Shown: positions 1 to 13,200 of the stretch, piece after piece | Layout of the letters: every line of letters starts with the position of its first letter | How positions within the stretch are numbered: the stretch's first letter is position 1 | Source: Whitmania pigra | Taxonomy: Eukaryota; Annelida; Clitellata; Hirudinida; Haemopidae | Direction of reading: 5' to 3' | DNA: 64,000 nucleotides | Assembly (NCBI GenBank): GCA_021613335.1 | Contig: JAJTWR010000365.1 | Span: 2,932,501 to 2,996,500 of the forward strand | Translations under genes and position numbers: made by a program | The notes under the pieces: model-generated | Told to the model about the DNA's origin: nothing | Database searches by the model: none | What the model saw: the letters and a program-made list of their open reading frames with translations, nothing else

Positions 1-119
1 TTTCTTGAAATTTAAAAAGATTTTCGCTCGTGAATGGTTTTGTGAACGATTTTCAAAATCCAAATTTTTATTGCCACTTTACATATGTTGGTTTTTAATC
101 GTCATAGTCTCATTTAAAA

Positions 120-295
120 TCAATTAATTAGATAACATCAATTAATTAGATAATATCAATTAATTAGATAATATCAATTAATTAGATAATATCAATTAAT
201 TAGATAATATCAATTAATTAGATAAAATCAATTAATTAGATAAAATCAATTAATTAGATAAAAATCAATTAATTAGATAAAATCAATTAATTAGT
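120..295. repeat. Minisatellite, 17-18 bp unit, about 10 copies
   Basis: About ten head-to-tail copies of a unit of the form CAATTAATTAGATAAxAT run almost without change. The core TTAATTAA is palindromic. Copies differ mainly in the length of the A run at the end of the unit, as expected from replication slippage. Confidence 0.9.
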
Positions 296-629
296 TAAAT
301 AATGCATTTATTTATTATTTTCACGGATCTTATCTTCCGTTCCCTACACTCTTTAAACCTTAAACGGTTTCAGTCTCACAGTCATCATCATCATCATCAT
401 CCCATCTTGTAAAGGTCGAAATTGAAACTGGTATGAGGTGATTACGTTCGATGAGAAGTGAAGTTATTATAAAGAATAAGAAGAAGAAGAAGAAGTTCAT
501 AATACGTTTCGTTGTGGTTGATGTTTTCTTTGAAGGAGATTTTTATGGTCGCCTAACTCACTTTTACGATCGCATGCTGCCCAATCACGCCAGGTTAGAA
601 ATGCCTCCGAGGATGCACGTGGGTGCCGA

Positions 630-765
630 TGTTGCTGGTGGTGGTTGTTGTGGTTGTTGTGGTTGTTGTGGTTGTTGTGGTTGTTGTTGTTGTGGTAATA
701 GTGGTAACGGTGGTAATGGTGGTAATGGTGGTTATGGTGGTAACGGTGGTAATGGTAGTGGATGC
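630..765. repeat. Imperfect GTT/GGT trinucleotide repeat
   Basis: A run of TGG/TTG/TGT triplets changes into GGTAAYGGT-type units. It opens long frames on both strands that translate to poly-valine, Gly-Cys or poly-threonine. These are repeat artefacts rather than genes. Confidence 0.8.
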
Positions 766-897
766 CTCTTTATTCCACTCCGCGCTTTCTTTATCGCAGT
801 CATGAGAACTCCATTTGACAAATAAAAACCGAGATAAGACTCCCCAACAAAGTAAAAACTTTGAAATTAAAGACGATAAAGAAGGTGCGCGGAAAGA

Positions 898-1000
898 TGG
901 TCGGATGGATGAATGGATGGGTGGATGGGTGGGTGGGTCGCTAGGTTGGAGTACGGATAGGTGGATGGACGGGCGGATGAATGAATGAATGAACGAACGG
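898..1000. repeat. GGAT/GGGT/GAAT tetranucleotide repeat
   Basis: Degenerate tandem GGAT, GGGT and GAAT tetramers run through the segment and account for the His/Pro/Ser-rich frame on the minus strand. Confidence 0.75.
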
Positions 1001-2020
1001 CTCGTGGGATAGACTGGATAGGTGAGGTGAGTGGAAGGATTGATGTGAAGAGTGCAATGAGAAGCGGCAAATGTTTTCCAGCGGATCAGAGGAGTTGATG
1101 ACAGTCTGCTTCCTCGTCTGTCCACAATCTTCATTGTCTCGCTCTTTCCAAAGCTTTGATCGCTGAACGCGTGTCTTTTGGAATGCTCATGTTTATTTAT
1201 GAGGCTTAGTCTAATTGCCTTCTTCATTATTCTTCGTATTATTGCGTGATTGTTATTACTATTATTATTATTAATTTTGAATTTTTGTTATACATTTAAT
1301 TGTTTTCTCAATTATCAATTATTTGATGCATTTGGGAACAATGTTTAGTATTAATATTAATATATCTTTAGTAAGCATGACTTAGCTTAATATTTTTTAA
1401 TACATGTCTTTTTGAGAGTTTAAACTAAATTAAATATCATCGTAAAAGTTCAATTATAAATATTTCATAATATTCACCGCCATAATATTTTTACTTCGGC
1501 AAACCACTTAAATCTCCCGCAAGTTGGTCAAGCAACGACTGATTTAAAGAATCCTGTAAATTGAGATTTATGACGAGAAATACGATTTCACCGACAAACA
1601 GGACTTTATCTGCCTGCAAATTGCTCGGTATTTCACTGCAACCATCGAGCCTTTTGACAGCCTTGATTCCAATCACTAGAGGAATTGAAAAACGACCAAG
1701 AAAATACTTAATATTTTCAATATTTTCCGTCTTATTAACATAACTCCTCCCACTTCATTTGCATGCATGTGCCTTACCAGTAATACTGTAGTAGCTGTTC
1801 GTGGTAGAAGTAGTTTCAATTACCAGGAACTTTTGACGCTAATTTCACCGGACGTCCGTGGAACAATCTTCCTTTGCTGTTCGCAATAATAAAATTAATA
1901 ATAATAATATAATTAATAGTAATATTAATAATTACTGAATTAAACTCACAATAACACTGTAAATAACGTCGATAGCGCTAACAAACCAAGCATATTCTGT
2001 AATAAACGACAAAACGTCCT

Positions 2021-2128
2021 ATCCACCATCCGACCACCCACATGAATCGTACCACCCACATCAAACATACCACCCACCCACATCAAACATACCACCCATC
2101 CAGCCACTCATCACTCAGCACTCACTTA
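2021..2128. repeat. Short tandem repeat of CCACCCACATCAAACATA type
   Basis: Two near-identical units of about 22 bp (CACCCACATCAAACATACCA) are flanked by more degenerate CCACC and CACTCA repeats. Confidence 0.7.
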
Positions 2129-3294
2129 GTCACTTGCCCGAAGGAAGGGCTTACGGATGACTGGTGACCTTTAGAACAAACTCCTGAGATCCCGCGATAG
2201 AGGCGTGACCTCGGATGGACTTGTGTGAGGATGAAGCCTCTCCTTGGCACACTCCCATCACTTTCAATTAGAATGACGGCTGATAGTGGCAAGATGATGT
2301 ATGTCAATGGTTTGCAGAGTGAAATCAAATATTTTCTTTTCATTTTAACCACCCGGAAATACGATACGAGTTTTAATTGAAACTTATGATGACGGAAAAC
2401 CTGGTCAGCCTCTGGCAAGAAAGATTCATTCGTAAATTAATCGAAATTAATTGACCGTGTTTCAATAAATATTTTATATCAAATATTTCCTAATATAAAT
2501 AAATCTCTTTCAATTTTGTCGTTTTAAATCAAAAATTCATTTTTCAACGACCACGTGATGAATTTTTATGAATTGTTGATGAATTGCTTTTTATTGACAT
2601 TTTCTTTCTGAACTTTGCAAGACTTTCGTGCATTAGGCCTCTGCAAACGAAACCTGTCAGACGGCAGAAAAACGGCGATAAAATTTATTACAAAAAAAAA
2701 CAATTAAAAAAATAAAAATGCGATTCGCTGTCATGTTTGAAGAAAAACTGCACTTTCGTAAAGAACCTGATGACAGGAGTTGATGTTAAATGAAGTTCCT
2801 GCATGCGGTTTAAGATGAATGCTCTCAAATTAAGACACACTTGGGGTACAAAATCGAAATTTTAGTCAAAAGTTTCAAAATGATTTTCTTCCTTCAAAGG
2901 TTTCATTGAAGTAGTTTCAAGTTTTCGGATTTTCCTCGCTGTTTGTTTAAATTTTTTGTCTTTTTTTTTGCAAATGCTGCTAAATGATCATCTAAATGAG
3001 ATGTTGGTAACTTATGGTGATTTTTTTTGTGTTAATTTTTAATTAATACGTAACCATGTTATTATTTATTCTTCTTAATTGTTCTCAGCGCTAAAACGCA
3101 TTACAACTTGATGAATTTGTGGAACACAACATAAGAAATTGATTCGACTAATAACGTTAACACTTGATGGCATCCAAGATAAAAAAAATGGTTTCAAAGA
3201 CACTATTATGTAATAGTCAATATGACAATTATATAATAACTAATAAAGTAATTATTGATTGTAATTAATAACGTTGTACGTTATTTTACAATAA

Positions 3295-4852
<1,558 letters not shown>

Positions 4853-7235
4853 AGTTGCCTTTTTCTCATTTTCTGTATTTCTGGACCTTTTAGAATTCAT
4901 GCCTTCAGACCCATTGACGTGCCCTTCTTGCTAATTTATTGTTTCGCGCTGTGCCTTGCACTATACAAAAGTATTCTTCATATTTCGTCTTTGAGCAATT
5001 ATTTTCCTGTATTTTGTAGACTTTGTTTTGTTTTGTTTTTTTTGTTTGTATCTGATCTGGCAATTTGTTGGCAACGAAACTCAGCGGTCCTTGTCTATGA
5101 AGACGGGAATTGGTTGCTAAAAAGCGATGAAAGCTTTCTTCTGTAATTTTATGACTCACTGTTAATTGGACACCAACCAATCAGATTATTTTCTAATAAA
5201 ATCATCAGCCAAACTCAACGAGTTCTTTTACCACCCGCATTTGCTCGGTCGTTGACGTGTATTTACTGGAGAATGATTTGCCAATCAGGCTGACATTATT
5301 TTAACAATGCAGACCAATAGTGGCTAATCTTCTAAGACCGGTGTCCGCTAATGACTTAATTGGTGCGTCAATTATGTTCTAAATACTTTCCTCTACTCGA
5401 GCAAGACTCGCAAACCCCACATGGAAGGTAACAATCCAGAAGCATCATCCGTCGTGAGTGAGGAAATAAAAAGTACTCCGTAAAGTGCTTCCCATTTATA
5501 CGTCTGCCTCTTCCTCAAAGAGCTTCTTCTGAGGATCGCATTAACTCGGCTAAAACCAATTTGGTGAAAAATAACAAAGTTTGATTAACTTTTTGCATTA
5601 ATGCAAGATCTCGCTCTGGATCCTTATTCGTGAGTTAGCCTAAAAACGCCTCAACAAAGACATGAAAGCAGCGATCAAATGGAAAGAAATATCTCCCATC
5701 AACAAAGGACCCCCATTTCAAACCATTGATTCTACGCTTTGTGGAGAAAGCCTGGTTAGAATTATAAAAAATGGCAACCATCATTATTATGTTTGCACCT
5801 TTGTTTGTCAGATTTATAACAACATTTATCCGCTATTCCGACGTGCATCGTAAACGAGTAAAAACTTTTCTGTTCAACCAAAGATGTTTTTGAGTTTCTG
5901 GTTTGGATTATTTTTAAATATTTCGATGACAATAGACAAATTAAATATTTGGAAACAAATAGTTCAATTATTGTCGTCAATTAAGTAACCAAATAAAATT
6001 CTTTTGATGTCATAAAATAGTAAATAATATCTGAAGATACAAATATTGAAATGCATAGCTGAGAAACCAGGATGCGCTGTAAATGAACAAAAATATGTAC
6101 ACTGAACTTTGCAAACATTGACAACATTTTAAAAAGAAAAACGTGTCTACATATTTTAGTCGAAATTAAAATAATTAGAATTAGTTGCTTCTCATTTTCA
6201 AACTCAACTGACAAATTTCACGTTCACATTCTTCAAAAATCTTTTCAAAGATTCATTCCTGTCATTATCGAACGCCAAAGAAAATTCTTCAGAAGTCCAC
6301 GAATTGTCAGTGTCTTTCATGTAAAATAATTAAAAATTAACTTTTGTACTGCAATTTATTGCACTATTTATTATTGAGTAATTAATCGAAGATAACACAA
6401 CACTGACACTTTACTTAAAAGCCAAAACATCGAACTATGGAAAGAACAATATCCAAACAGTATTCAAACAACAATATCCAAAGAGATGATGTTCTATTAA
6501 ACAACATTTCCATTGCCTCTTTTATGTTTTTTTATCAATTTTCTTTGCAATTCTCCCTAATCTACCTCAGGTCCAATAAAAAGTAATATTTAAAAATATA
6601 CTCCACGAATTAACAACTTACTTTAGCCATATTCATAGTGAACCCCTACTCTTGATAAAAGCTTTTGCGTTTATAAATTGTTATTTGTTTTCCTTTTCAT
6701 GTCCATTTAATCTTTTGTAAACATCACATGAACAAAACAAAGGTGATGCAAATATTAAAACTCGCAACAAAAATGGAATTTCTTCGTCAACATTTCGACT
6801 TAGAAATACGACGTTATGGATGTGGCTTATGGCATCCTGAACAATCTTACGTATATTTCGAGTGTTTCCATGGCTTATGTTTTTTAATGATTTGAAATTA
6901 TTGGCATCTTTAATATCACCATCTTCTATTGCTTATTAATCGGATTGATATGGATGCAATAGAAAGTCATTATATTTATTTAATTTATGAGGCAATTGAA
7001 AAAAATAAGAATATTAAATATTCATTATATAAATTGTTCCGTACTCTTTCTCTACTGCCAGCTTCACCAGAACAATGGTATAGGGTCTCTTGTCACTTTC
7101 TATCATCACCTGGGCTAGTGGATCATCCCTTCCAGGTTGTCTATCCAGATCTAGTCGTTTGCCTTAGCAAGAATATTTCCTTAGACGCTTGACTTCTTTT
7201 TCTTAGGTGTGAGAAGTCCTCGCGCGCAAGAAAAA
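4853..7235. other. 3'UTR of the homeobox gene, then intergenic DNA
   Basis: The first ~350 bases are probable 3'UTR ending near the poly(A) signal at 5195-5200. After that there is AT-rich unique sequence with no recognisable exon, RNA gene or repeat. A short open frame at 6929-7192 (87 codons) resembles nothing I know and adjoins the LINE fragment, so it may be older transposon sequence. Confidence 0.5.
5195..5200 (+). terminator. Poly(A) signal AATAAA, homeobox gene
   Basis: A canonical AATAAA lies about 345 bases downstream of the homeobox stop codon, on the same strand. Confidence 0.5.
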
Positions 7236-7239
7236 TCAT

Positions 7240-7600
7240 TTGCTAATTTGCAACCGTTCGCGAGTTTGCTTTGAAGATTGCTGGTTTTGGACTCTCACAC
7301 TTTTCTCGAAAGGTTTGGCTCTTTGGCCAGGTATACCGACCGTTGGCAAGGGCAGTTGTTGAGCACATGGTGCAGTGTCTCGGTTCCGAAACAAAGTCCA
7401 TATTTGGCGTTTTCCAACAAACTCCTGAAAATTGTTCCTGGAGGGCAACTGTTTGTACACTGACCTTTTCGCAATGGCATGCCGGAGTAGGGATGTTTTC
7501 CATCTCCAGCTAAGGGACCGTTGTATTACGTCTTCCCATGTTGTCCATTTACCTTGCTGTTGTTGCTGAACCATCTTCGTTTTTCCATTTTCGTCTCCTT
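7240..7600 (-). mobile_element. Decayed non-LTR retrotransposon (LINE) fragment, 3' end of reverse transcriptase ORF
   Basis: On the minus strand three different frames carry successive pieces of the cysteine/histidine-containing region that follows the reverse transcriptase in many non-LTR elements. In order they are LPSRNNFQEFVGK (like LPTPxNLxRWGK), then GLCFGTETLHHVLNNCP, then ANGRYTWPKSQTF (like GRYTWRHDSVL). The last two strings are characteristic of LINE C-termini. Because the pieces sit in different frames, at least two indels have occurred and the copy is dead. The segment is more GC-rich than its surroundings. No polymerase core or endonuclease was seen nearby, so this is a short remnant. 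Confidence 0.65.
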
Positions 7601-7734
7601 TTCTGGCTAATAACAGCAGTTTGGGTTTTTCGGCCGAAACCGAAAGGTTGAGGTTGCCGAATACGATAATATGGATACTTGCGGCGCGGAAGCCGAAATT
7701 CGGATGGTCTCTGCTGTTAATAAACAAGTTTTAT

Positions 7735-8137
7735 TTAGGTACTTCATAATAATAGCCAAAAAATAATTGTTCCTTATTCTATTTAAAATTGAAAGGCTAA
7801 TTTTTATAAAAGAAACAATTTACGAATTTATTTTTTTTAATTCAAAGTTTAGGTTTTTTAATTAATTTTTTTTATTTATTTAGTAAAAGAATTGCGTTAA
7901 TAATTTCTTAGAGACTAAAAAAAAGAAACAAACAAACTTTGAAAAAAATTAACCAAAAAAATTAATTAAAAAAAATTAATAACGGTTTTTATAATATTCA
8001 GAATCTTTTCGTGCAACCTCAACTCCGTATCGGTTGAAGTTCATCATCCTAAGCCATTCAAAGGTTTCTGAATTCACTCAAACCAAAAACTTAGATTTGT
8101 GTTTCAAGTTTGAAGATAATTCAAATCACAAAACAAA
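7735..8137. other. AT-rich upstream region of the TGS1-like gene
   Basis: Poly-A/T-rich unique sequence with no clear TATA box or other element. It presumably contains the promoter and short 5'UTR of the gene starting at 8138. Confidence 0.4.
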
Positions 8138-9436
8138 ATGGCAAACGTGACATCTGATAGCAGCTGGCAGAGGTTGGCCGAAATGACCTTTTCATATGGC
8201 GGGCTCAACGAATTCAAAATTTCTTTTACCAGGTCTAACATTGAAGAAAAACAATTGCATGACAAGGAATTGGAAAATTCTGAACATGAAGATTTCTTGC
8301 CATTGTCTGATTCGACGAAACACGAATCCATCGGCTTACTCGAAAACATGGGCTTCAAATTCGAAGACGTAGGTAAGAAAAAAACGATTTCTAAATTAAA
8401 CCTCACCATTAACCAGAAGTATGGAGATTCGATGAAAATGAAAATTAAACGTAAACAGTTCATCGAATTTTCTAAGGAAAACAAAAAGTATTGGCATGCG
8501 AGGCACATGCTGTTCTCGAAATTCGATTGCGGGATCCAACTCGACCAAGAAAGTTGGTTCTCGGTAACTCCAGAATTACTGGCAAGGCACATTGCCACAA
8601 GATTGAAGTGTCGCACGGTTATCGATGCTTTCTGCGGAGCTGGAGGAAATGCTATCCAGTTTGCCATGGTTTGCGACAAAGTCATAGCCATCGACATCGA
8701 TCCTAAGAAGATACAAATGGCCAGACACAATGCCAGTCTTTACGGAGTGGAGCACAAGATTGTCTTCATTAACAAAGATTTCCTGAAATTCGTGCCTGAC
8801 AGCAGGTCGAGAGCTGACGTAGTCTTTCTTAGTCCTCCATGGGGTGGTCCGTCTTACAGAAACGAGGATACATTCAGTCTGAAGGCCGTAACTCCAGATA
8901 TTGATAAGATCATGGAGAAGGCCAGATCGATGACTGACAACATAGCGGTCTATCTTCCTCGCAACACTGTCGTCGAAGAATTAGTCAAGTATTCGGGAGG
9001 AAATCCATTCGAAGTCGAACAGAACGTAATGGCTGGTCGACTAAAAACCTTGACGGCCTACTACGGAAATTTGGTCAATGACAGCATTGACTCAATTTCA
9101 GCTCAAAGTGTGACATGCAAAAAAAGACAAGAAAATGTCGAGCGTTCGTGGAGAATTCCACGGAATATGGCAGGAAATGAGACTTCAAAGTGGGAAGTCG
9201 AAAAAAGTATCGAAGAAAAGCTATCAGTGAGACCAATGGCTTTCAAGAACTTCAACAACCGTGCTGGAAACAGAGGCTACGATTCTGTTAAACCCATGCA
9301 TTCGCAAGGATGGCAAGAACCCAAATACTCCAAGTTGAACGAAGAAAGTACACTCGAAGAAAAGTTAGCAGCTGGTCCAAGGCAATACAAGAATTTCATG
9401 AAGAAGCACAACTTAGGAGCCATCCATGCTTTTTGA
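8138..9436 (+). CDS. TGS1: Trimethylguanosine synthase (cap hypermethylase), intronless, 432 aa
   Basis: TGS1 transfers two methyl groups from S-adenosylmethionine to the N2 of m7G caps on snRNA, snoRNA and related RNAs, in the nucleus or Cajal bodies and cytoplasm. Visible motifs are a cap/SAM-region signature ESWFSVTPE near residue 140, Rossmann motif I VIDAFCGAGGN at about 161-171, AIDIDPKKIQMAR near 185, and the catalytic/cap-stacking motif SPPWGG at about 232-237. The fold ends near residue 312 after LKTLTAYYGNL. A basic C-terminal tail follows with two copies of an EEKL-x4-P-x3-KNF motif (about 357-375 and 405-424). At 432 residues it lacks the long N-terminal part of the human protein (about 850 aa). 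Context AAAATGG supports the start. The gene is uninterrupted although its neighbours are intron-rich. Enzymatic assignment is firm. Confidence 0.93.
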   Translation: MANVTSDSSWQRLAEMTFSYGGLNEFKISFTRSNIEEKQLHDKELENSEHEDFLPLSDSTKHESIGLLENMGFKFEDVGKKKTISKLNLTINQKYGDSMKMKIKRKQFIEFSKENKKYWHARHMLFSKFDCGIQLDQESWFSVTPELLARHIATRLKCRTVIDAFCGAGGNAIQFAMVCDKVIAIDIDPKKIQMARHNASLYGVEHKIVFINKDFLKFVPDSRSRADVVFLSPPWGGPSYRNEDTFSLKAVTPDIDKIMEKARSMTDNIAVYLPRNTVVEELVKYSGGNPFEVEQNVMAGRLKTLTAYYGNLVNDSIDSISAQSVTCKKRQENVERSWRIPRNMAGNETSKWEVEKSIEEKLSVRPMAFKNFNNRAGNRGYDSVKPMHSQGWQEPKYSKLNEESTLEEKLAAGPRQYKNFMKKHNLGAIHAF

Positions 9437-9467
9437 TAACTTTTAAGTTTTTAATACTTTACTTTTT

Positions 9468-9473
9468 AATAAA
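9468..9473 (+). terminator. Poly(A) signal AATAAA, TGS1-like gene
   Basis: A canonical hexamer lies 32 bases after the stop codon, consistent with a very short 3'UTR. Confidence 0.55.
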
Positions 9474-10276
9474 TCAAATCAAGTTTTTGAAATGTTGTTC
9501 TTTAGGAGCATGCTACAAAATAATTGTTTTTATCAAAAGAGATTTGTTTAACATCGATTGATGTTGAGCTGAACCCAAGACATACGAAGTTTTATGAGTA
9601 TATTCTGCATTACAATTGCAAACCGTGATGGTAATACCACATACTTGCAAAGTGATATCTCAATATTCACAAATGATTCCTTAATTTGATTCTATATTTA
9701 TTTGCCTCTGCTCTTAATTGTGATGCCCTGGTAACTCTAGCTCAGTTGGATTTCACATATTCTTTATATCAGAAAGTAAAAACGTATTATTTTGCATCCT
9801 TTTAACTTTTATTAATCTAATTTTAAAATTAAGTAAAAGTAATAAATTATTAAACATTAAACGTTTTTGATAGTATTTGATAGTACATTAATTATAATTT
9901 TCTTGGTCATAAGTTAATAAAATTAGGAAAAAATTCCATCGTCTACGTTGTTTACATTTTTTATTATCGTTTGAGTATCTTATTGTACATTGGGATTCTT
10001 TGTAATGCTTGAAAGCAATTAATTGCAACAATAAATAAACCGCTTACTTGGCTTTATGAGGTCAGCTTGCAAGTATTATCTAAATACTATAAGCAATTAT
10101 TATGATGTTGGGACGACAGCATGCGTGTTGCTGCTTCAAGTCTATTGTAGTAACAATATTTATAAAATTAATATAGCACAAGATTTGCAATCATACTCTA
10201 TATCTACATAGTGTTTTTATTAGTTGGGGTAGTTTTTCAATATTCTCACTATAACTTATTTTTTTTACAGTTAGGA
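9474..10276. other. Intergenic / 5' region of the SUMO protease gene
   Basis: AT-rich unique sequence. A good splice acceptor (pyrimidine run then TTACAG ending at 10270) lies six bases before the ATG at 10277, so either a 5'UTR intron or an unrecognised upstream coding exon lies in this stretch. Confidence 0.45.
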
Positions 10277-13200
10277 ATGGATTTTATGAATGTTTATTTC
10301 AAGAAAAAAAATACCAATGCCCTCTGGAACCCTTCTTACTATCAAAACAAAAGAAAGCGCGATAATGTTGATGTTGCCGTCAAAAAATTGAAGCGACTAA
10401 TCGAACCAGAAGTGAACAAAAAGGATGACGATGTGAAAGTTGAAAATAAAGATGTAATCATCGAGAAATCCATTAAAGGTTGTCGATCAAATGTTAATTC
10501 AAATTCATATGCAATGAAAAATGTCTTGAGTATTACATTAGTTATTAATAATAAATATTAAACTTGTTTTTAAGCTTTCCCAAGCTTCCAGTTGAGGAAC
10601 GTCATGTTTATGTCGAAGAATCTAAGTGCATGCTTGTGTCAGTGCTCAGAAGATGGCGTTTCCATATTTTTGGAGGATGTCTTTGTACAAGGCAATTAGG
10701 AATTTCTTTTTCTCAGAATTATTGTTATTAGGGCGTTATTTATTGAAAAGACAAAATTCAGTTTATACTAGATGTGTTAAAATATATGCATAAACATTTC
10801 AATTGTTGTTACTTTGCATTTACATCACAAGCAGACAGCAGCATAATGTTGAACTTCTCCGATCTGGAATCGGCAGCGTTGGAATTGAAGCCTCGTAAAC
10901 TCATCCTCAAAGTGAAGGAAGCAAAAATTGAATATCTCAAAAAGATCTTTCAGTTGGAGCCTTGGAATCACAACAATTGCACTGATGGTTTGTGAATAGT
11001 TGCATTTACCTATTATTTGTTAATAATTATTATTACTCACCTATAATTATTCGTTCGTTATAATTATTATTATCATTCCATTATTATTCAACCAATCAAA
11101 TGAGTCATCAGTGATGGGCTTCTTCTCGTATTGAAATTTTGAGTCAGAAAAATTAATATTTCCAAATGCAAACATTAAAATGATCAGAATGATGATGATG
11201 ATAATAGTAATCAGTGATTAAAATAAATGCAATTTTTGTTATAGTTATTGAAATTCGCCCCGTAGGAGTGAGTTCAAAGATCGTGTTGTTGAATGCTTCC
11301 GAGCAGGAATCAGTTGAAGTTGTTGAGCAGTTTTACCAACACATCAACAAACACATCGACAACAACTTGGAAGGATCTCGAGACGTAAGCTTTCTTAATC
11401 CTTGTCACAAATCCATGCAATCATCCTCTTGTTTTTGAGTGTCGAGTTTTAATGCGATTTCAATTAAGAATTTAATTTTATTTAATGAAAACTTGTTGAT
11501 GAACTCATTGAATGCTCAGTTCGTAAGGAGGGCATCCGAAGAACTTCTGAAACCCGAAGTTCGACTGACGTCCGACGACGGTTACTGCGAGGAAGTTTCG
11601 ACGGAGATCGACGTCGAGTCGTTCTACGGCACCTCGAGGAAGGCGAAGACGAGGGATCCGCAGATCGAGGAGCAGCCGAAGCGAAACCCGCACGCGACGA
11701 GGTCGAAAAAGGAGTGTCCGAAGTGCGGAGGTTCGACGACCTCCGGCAAGTTCAGCAGGAATGCAAAGTGTTGCAGGTGCGAAAAGGTCGACAACAAGGG
11801 CAACAATTCCGACGTGGAAGTTTTCTGCAACTCTCCGACCTCGGAACCGAAGAGGTTTGGAGTTCATTTTGATTTTATTTCATGTTCCAGATTCAATGTA
11901 AAAACTGTAATTTGTTAATTTTATTATTCATTAAAAAATTCGACTTTATCGGTTCATTAAAGGAGATCAAATATCACTAGCAAGAGGGTGTAAGTGGCAG
12001 TAAATGTGATTTAAATTCCGATCTATTGATTATAATTACCTGATTTGCTCGTCACATAATTACATTGAAATTATACAATATAAAATTAAAAGATAATTTT
12101 ATTGGAATAATGAATTAATCAGAATGTTGAAACCAAAGCGAATATATTTAATAAAATCTTGCCAGATTGTTCGAATATCCTCCTCCTCCTTCGGTCGGCA
12201 GAATCAGTTTCACGAACCACGATCGTGCATGTCTCGAAGCTGGAGAATTCTTCAACGACGTCAACATCGACTTCTACTTGAAGTTGGTTTTCAGATTACG
12301 TTACTCGATAATTAATGCTAATGTTTATTTATGTTAACGTTTATTTATGCTAATGTTTATTTATGTTAACATTTATTTATGCTAATGTTTATATATGTTA
12401 ATTTTATTAATCTTTAATACCTGCTGGTCTGTGATAAATAGCCCTAATGGTAGCTTTTCACTGAGTTATGGATAACTGACCATAAAAAACACTTACAATA
12501 ATTATGGTTATAATTACAGTTTGTTCTTGGATGTTTATGCTATGAACCAATGTTATAGTAATTATTATTGTTGTTGTTGTTATTGTTGTTATTTAATATT
12601 TAATAAACATTACTTCAAAGTATTAATAGTACTTTATATTTTTAATGTTAATTTTAAATAACAATTATTATAAATATATCAATTTTGTTTGTGACTACAA
12701 CTTGTTCTGTTTGTCCTCGGCATCTCTTATTATAATCATAATTTCCAAACTCGTTCCAGGTTTTTCCACCAGGAAGTTCTGTCGGCCGAGGATCGCGATC
12801 GAACTCACATCTTCAGCTCCTTCTTCTACAGTCACTTGACCTCTGACCCTGTCAAAGTGTCTCCTGCAAAGTGAGGATTTGTATTGTATGCTGTATAAGT
12901 TGTATGTGTTGTTATAATATATTGTTGTTGTATTGTGTGTTGTAAGTTCATTTATATAGCACCATATGCATAGCCTCAGAGGGGCTTCTTGTAACCATTT
13001 ATATAGCGCTAATTCCCAAGGTTGCTGGTGGCAGTGCAGGCTGGGTTTCGAACACGACACATTACGACTGTTGTCATTACTGCCGTATGCAGGCACGTAA
13101 CCCAATTTGGCTAACCTGCACACCTGTTGTTGCATTATGTGTTGTTATGTTTATTATATTATGTTGTTGTTGTTGTATTATGTGTTGTTGTTGTATTATA

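Noticed and set aside
595..1227. 210-codon minus-strand open frame
   Set aside because: Composed of GGT/GTT and GGAT repeats (Thr and His/Pro/Ser runs) with no domain and no splice context.
2122..2418. 98-codon minus-strand open frame as an upstream homeobox-gene exon
   Set aside because: It is on the wrong strand for the homeobox gene and has no recognisable motif.
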